Of a DNA stretch of 8,083 nt, positions 6,416 to 8,083 are shown piece after piece. Numbering within the stretch: position 1 is the stretch's first letter; every line of letters starts with the position of its first letter. The DNA is from an uncultured Clostridia bacterium. Its GTDB lineage: Bacteria; Bacillota; Clostridia; HGM11327. Both the position numbers and the translations under genes were made by a program. The stretch is taken from contig CAJLXE010000060.1 of the NCBI GenBank assembly GCA_905210525.1, positions 1-8,083 on the forward strand. Direction: 5' to 3'. Under the pieces are notes generated by a model. The model was given only the letters and a program-made list of their open reading frames with translations, was not told where the DNA came from and searched no databases.

Positions 6416-6842
6416 GATAATCGTAACCGTAGCTTGCAAGCGGTCTGTAATCGGTATCAATCGTATGCGCCGCAACAAGCATTTTATCTGCATCGACAAT
6501 CACAAGAGAATGGTAATATCCTATATCATCAGCTCCAAGTTGAATTATATCGCCTATCATAGCGTCGCCGATGTCAATTTCAACAGCTTGAGGTCCTGTT
6601 GTATGCTCCGATACAAGAAAATTATAAAGCTCATTAACGCCGCTCCACGAAGGGCTTCTGTCGTTCAGTGAGTTAAAATACCACCCGTCCCGAGAATAAT
6701 TCTGCCTTGCACCTCCTGCCGCAAGCACCTGCGAAATAAAATTAGTGCAGTCACCACCCATACCGTCAAAATCGTAATATTCCGGATTTCTCTTATATGC
6801 CCATTTATGAGCATACTCTGCCGCCGCCTCTCTGTCATACAA
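6393..6842 (-). CDS. Amidase_6 domain protein (papain-like cysteine hydrolase), leaderless
   Basis: A 149-residue protein that is essentially one Amidase_6 domain, a papain/NlpC-P60-like fold thought to cut amide bonds. Key parts: Y-D-R-E-A-A-A-E-Y-A (2-11), W-A-Y-K-R-N-P-E-Y (14-22), G-G-D-C-T-N-F-I-S-Q (29-38) with probable nucleophile Cys32, R-S-P-S-W-S-G-V (62-69), G-D-I-I-Q-L (97-102), H-S-L-V-I-V (111-116) with probable catalytic His111, and A-H-T-I-D-T-D-Y-R-P-L (125-135). The start codon is TTG, supported by AGGCGG (6853-6848) 5 nt upstream. The frame can extend at most 14 more codons before a stop, with no signal peptide, although relatives I know are often secreted. This suggests action inside the cell, or in the mother cell or forespore, which is inference. 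The last 23 bp overlap the DprA-like gene on the other strand. Confidence 0.85.
   Translation of the reverse strand: MYDREAAAEYAHKWAYKRNPEYYDFDGMGGDCTNFISQVLAAGGARQNYSRDGWYFNSLNDRSPSWSGVNELYNFLVSEHTTGPQAVEIDIGDAMIGDIIQLGADDIGYYHSLVIVDADKMLVAAHTIDTDYRPLASYGYDYLRVLHVA
6394..6436. repeat. 9-bp perfect inverted repeat in the convergent gene overlap
   Basis: CAAGCTACG (6394-6402) and CGTAGCTTG (6428-6436) pair perfectly across 25 bp. The left arm is inside both the DprA-like and amidase coding ends, so it would form in transcripts of either strand. No U-run follows on either side, so this is not a standard rho-independent terminator. It may limit read-through or mark mRNA ends. Confidence 0.4.
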
Positions 6843-6905
6843 ATAAACCGCCTTCTTTCCGTGCCTTGATGTAATATTCCAATATTATGAAATTATTTTA
6901 TCGGA

Positions 6906-6942
6906 TAATGACCTCAGTTTATTTAATGACCTAAGTTCATTA
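6906..6942. promoter_or_regulatory. Operator-like dyad with tandem direct repeat
   Basis: TAATGACCTAAGTTCATTA (6924-6942) is a 19-bp near-perfect palindrome with 8 of 9 arm positions matching. Its left 14 bp recur as TAATGACCTCAGTT (6906-6919), a direct repeat with an 18-bp period and one mismatch. The palindrome overlaps the end of the candidate -10 box and the start point of the amidase promoter, where a bound repressor would block transcription. The regulator is not identifiable; the half-site does not match the sporulation 0A box. Confidence 0.5.
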
Positions 6943-6967
6943 TTAAAGTTACTTCATTATATGTAAA
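6939..6967 (-). promoter_or_regulatory. Candidate amidase promoter
   Basis: On the minus strand, TTTACA (6967-6962) and AATAAT (6944-6939) are separated by 17 bp, each one base from the sigma-A consensus. A perfect TATAAT also lies at 6961-6956 but has no -35 at the right distance. The leader would be about 90 nt. Confidence 0.45.
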
Positions 6968-6989
6968 ACGAATCCGAATAATGTAAATT

Positions 6990-7034
6990 AAAAAGCAGAC
7001 GGCGAGCATATCCCTCGATATATTCTCCGTCTGC
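6990..7034 (-). terminator. Rho-independent terminator of the spo0A-like gene
   Basis: On the minus strand the 8-bp stem GCAGACGG (7034-7027) pairs with CCGTCTGC (7002-6995) and continues inwards with one mismatch. It is followed at once by TTTTTAATTT. It lies about 123 nt after the stop of the spo0A-like gene and has the right polarity for it. The 24-nt loop contains smaller competing hairpins. Confidence 0.8.
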
Positions 7035-7157
7035 CGCCGTTGTCCGAACGTACATATAAATATATTATTGTCTGTAACGACATAAAACTCATTGTTAATA
7101 TTTTGTTTTTGCATTTTCTTTAAAGTAAACGCATTTGTCGGAATATGATACCTTATT

Positions 7158-7946
7158 TCAGGCGCTGTTTCTCATTCTGAGTCTGTCCGCAATGAGTGCT
7201 ATAAATTCTCCGTTTGTCGGTCTGTCGTTTGCCTTGTAAATATCTATGCCGAAAACCTCATTCATATTCTGTATTCTTCCGCGATTCCATGCAACGTCTA
7301 TGGCGTGCCTTATCGCTCTTTCCACCTTACTTGATGTTGTATCAAATTTTTCCGCAATTCCCGGATAAAGTTCTTTTGTAATCTTATTTACTATACTTAT
7401 ATCGTCTATTGACATTTTTACTGCTTCTCTCAGATACGGATAGCCTTTTATGTGTGCCGGAATACCTATTGTTAAAAATATAGATGTAATTTTTTCGTCC
7501 ATTGTAGATGACGGCGTTCCCGTTTGTGTCTGCGGTACCGCGTATGTTACGGTTGCTCCGTTTGATATTACCCCTGCGTTAACCTCTTTTATTCTGCGGA
7601 TAAGCAGTGAAACGTCTATCGGCATACTTGCAAAATAAATAGCTCCCAATGCAAAAGCGTGCTTTACCATAAACTCATTCTGTACAGCCGAAACGCATAT
7701 AACTCTCGGTTTATAATCCGATATTTTAGATATCCCTTCCAATACTCCCAAGCCGTCTATTACAGGCAATATCATGTTAAGTATTACAACATCGGGTCTT
7801 AGTCGCGTTATTGAATCTAACGCCTCCTGTCCATTTGAAACCACACCCGAAAGCTCTATTTCATCATGCTCGGTAGCATAGTCAGCAATATGCTTTGTCC
7901 ATTTAGGATTATTGTCAGCCACCAAAAGTTTAATTTTTTGCCCCAT
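7158..7946 (-). CDS. spo0A: Spo0A-like sporulation response regulator with non-canonical receiver
   Basis: Spo0A is the cytosolic transcription factor that commits cells to sporulation once its receiver domain is phosphorylated. The protein has 262 residues, matching Spo0A: receiver (about 1-125), linker (126-148), DNA-binding domain (149-262). The DNA-binding half is strongly conserved: G-I-P-A-H-I-K-G-Y (161-169), Y-L-R-E-A (171-175), K-V-E-R-A-I-R-H-A-I (207-216), V-A-W-N-R-G (218-223) and R-P-T-N-G-E-F-I-A (242-250). The receiver keeps the fold (P-D-V-V-I-L, D-G-L-G-V-L-E) and Ser86 at the switch Thr/Ser position. However, the phosphoacceptor Asp is Asn57 (codon AAC, 7778-7776), the second acidic pocket residue is Asn12, and the invariant Lys of the LKPFD motif is Met108. 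The reading frame is intact with a strong AGGAGG (7960-7955) 8 nt before the ATG, its own promoter and its own terminator, so it does not look like a decaying gene. Family is certain; whether it is the main Spo0A or a paralog is open. Confidence 0.93.
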   Translation of the reverse strand: MGQKIKLLVADNNPKWTKHIADYATEHDEIELSGVVSNGQEALDSITRLRPDVVILNMILPVIDGLGVLEGISKISDYKPRVICVSAVQNEFMVKHAFALGAIYFASMPIDVSLLIRRIKEVNAGVISNGATVTYAVPQTQTGTPSSTMDEKITSIFLTIGIPAHIKGYPYLREAVKMSIDDISIVNKITKELYPGIAEKFDTTSSKVERAIRHAIDVAWNRGRIQNMNEVFGIDIYKANDRPTNGEFIALIADRLRMRNSA

Positions 7947-8003
7947 AATACATTCCTCCTGAAAAATATTTATTTATGCCGGCCTTAATTTCCGTGCATG
8001 TAT

Positions 8004-8032
8004 ATATTAACATATTGTGATATTTTTTTCAA
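8004..8032 (-). promoter_or_regulatory. Candidate promoter of the spo0A-like gene
   Basis: On the minus strand, TTGAAA (8032-8027), 17-bp spacer, TAATAT (8009-8004), with TG one base before the -10 (extended -10). Start near 7997 and a leader of about 50 nt carrying AGGAGG. The -10 has only four consensus bases. I saw no sigma-H type pair such as drives the sporulation promoter of Bacillus spo0A. The rest of 7961-8083 is A/T-rich and non-coding as far as visible; spoIVB, the usual upstream neighbour, does not appear in the 137 bp available. Confidence 0.5.
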
Positions 8033-8083
8033 GTGCTTTTTTGATAATAATTAAACTTATTTTGTCGTTATTTATTATTTTTT

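Larger units (their letters stand above)
6843..7157. other. spo0A-amidase intergenic region (about 315 bp)
   Basis: From right to left on the minus strand this stretch holds the 3' untranslated tail of the spo0A-like gene, its terminator (6990-7034), a candidate amidase promoter (6939-6967), an operator-like dyad and direct repeat (6906-6942) and the amidase ribosome binding site (6853-6848). A 63-codon open frame (7114-6923) crosses the terminator and the dyad, has a poor ribosome binding site and resembles nothing, so I do not call it a gene. Confidence 0.6.

Noticed and set aside
6923..7114. 63-codon minus-strand open frame after the spo0A-like gene
   Set aside because: It runs through the rho-independent terminator and the operator dyad, has a weak ribosome binding site and no recognisable features.
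7134..7143. 0A-box-like TTTGTCGGAA
   Set aside because: One mismatch to TTTGTCGAAA, but it lies in the 3' tail of the spo0A-like gene with no promoter beside it; such matches are expected by chance.
8061..8070. 0A-box-like TTTGTCGTTA upstream of the spo0A-like gene
   Set aside because: The core TGTCGAA is broken at both final A positions; too weak to propose autoregulation.
1..8083. CRISPR arrays, tRNA or rRNA genes, insertion sequences, phage genes
   Set aside because: I saw no regularly spaced repeats, no recognisable tRNA or rRNA sequence, no transposase or integrase motifs and no terminal inverted repeats.

Overview
The window looks like the chromosome of an endospore-forming, moderately AT-rich member of the Clostridia (Firmicutes). 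The evidence is a complete A-B-C germinant-receptor operon, a Spo0A-family regulator, AGGAGG-type ribosome binding sites and TTGAAA-17-TATAAT promoters. The genus cannot be fixed from the sequence alone. Family names below come from reading motifs; no database search was run.

Layout. Positions 1-4357 are transcribed leftwards (minus strand): a 67-residue small protein, then gerA, gerB and gerC. They are tightly packed (8-bp overlap, 68-bp gap, 4-bp ATGA overlap). A separate lipoprotein gene follows, with its own strong promoter, and is cut by the window edge. A 282-bp divergent intergenic region (4358-4639) carries promoter candidates for both sides, an 18-bp direct repeat and a perfect dyad. 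Positions 4640-6415 are transcribed rightwards: rsmI (16S rRNA ribose methyltransferase) and a divergent DprA-like gene. Positions 6393-7946 are transcribed leftwards again: a leaderless papain-like Amidase_6 protein, whose 3' end overlaps the DprA-like gene by 23 bp, and a Spo0A-like response regulator with its own promoter and a rho-independent terminator.

How the genes fit together. GerA, GerB and GerC form an inner-membrane spore receptor that senses nutrients and triggers germination. Spo0A is the master switch for entry into sporulation. RsmI and the DprA-like protein are housekeeping or DNA-handling functions with no obvious link to the rest.

The most notable observation is in the Spo0A-like protein. 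Its DNA-binding half is highly conserved, but the phosphoacceptor Asp of the receiver is Asn (residue 57). One of the two acidic metal-pocket residues is Asn (residue 12), and the conserved switch Lys is Met (residue 108). It should not be phosphorylatable in the normal way. It is either a phosphorelay-independent paralog or an unusual main sporulation regulator. Other points of interest are a GerC without a lipobox cysteine, a near-palindromic operator-like site on the amidase promoter, and the repeats in the rsmI leader.
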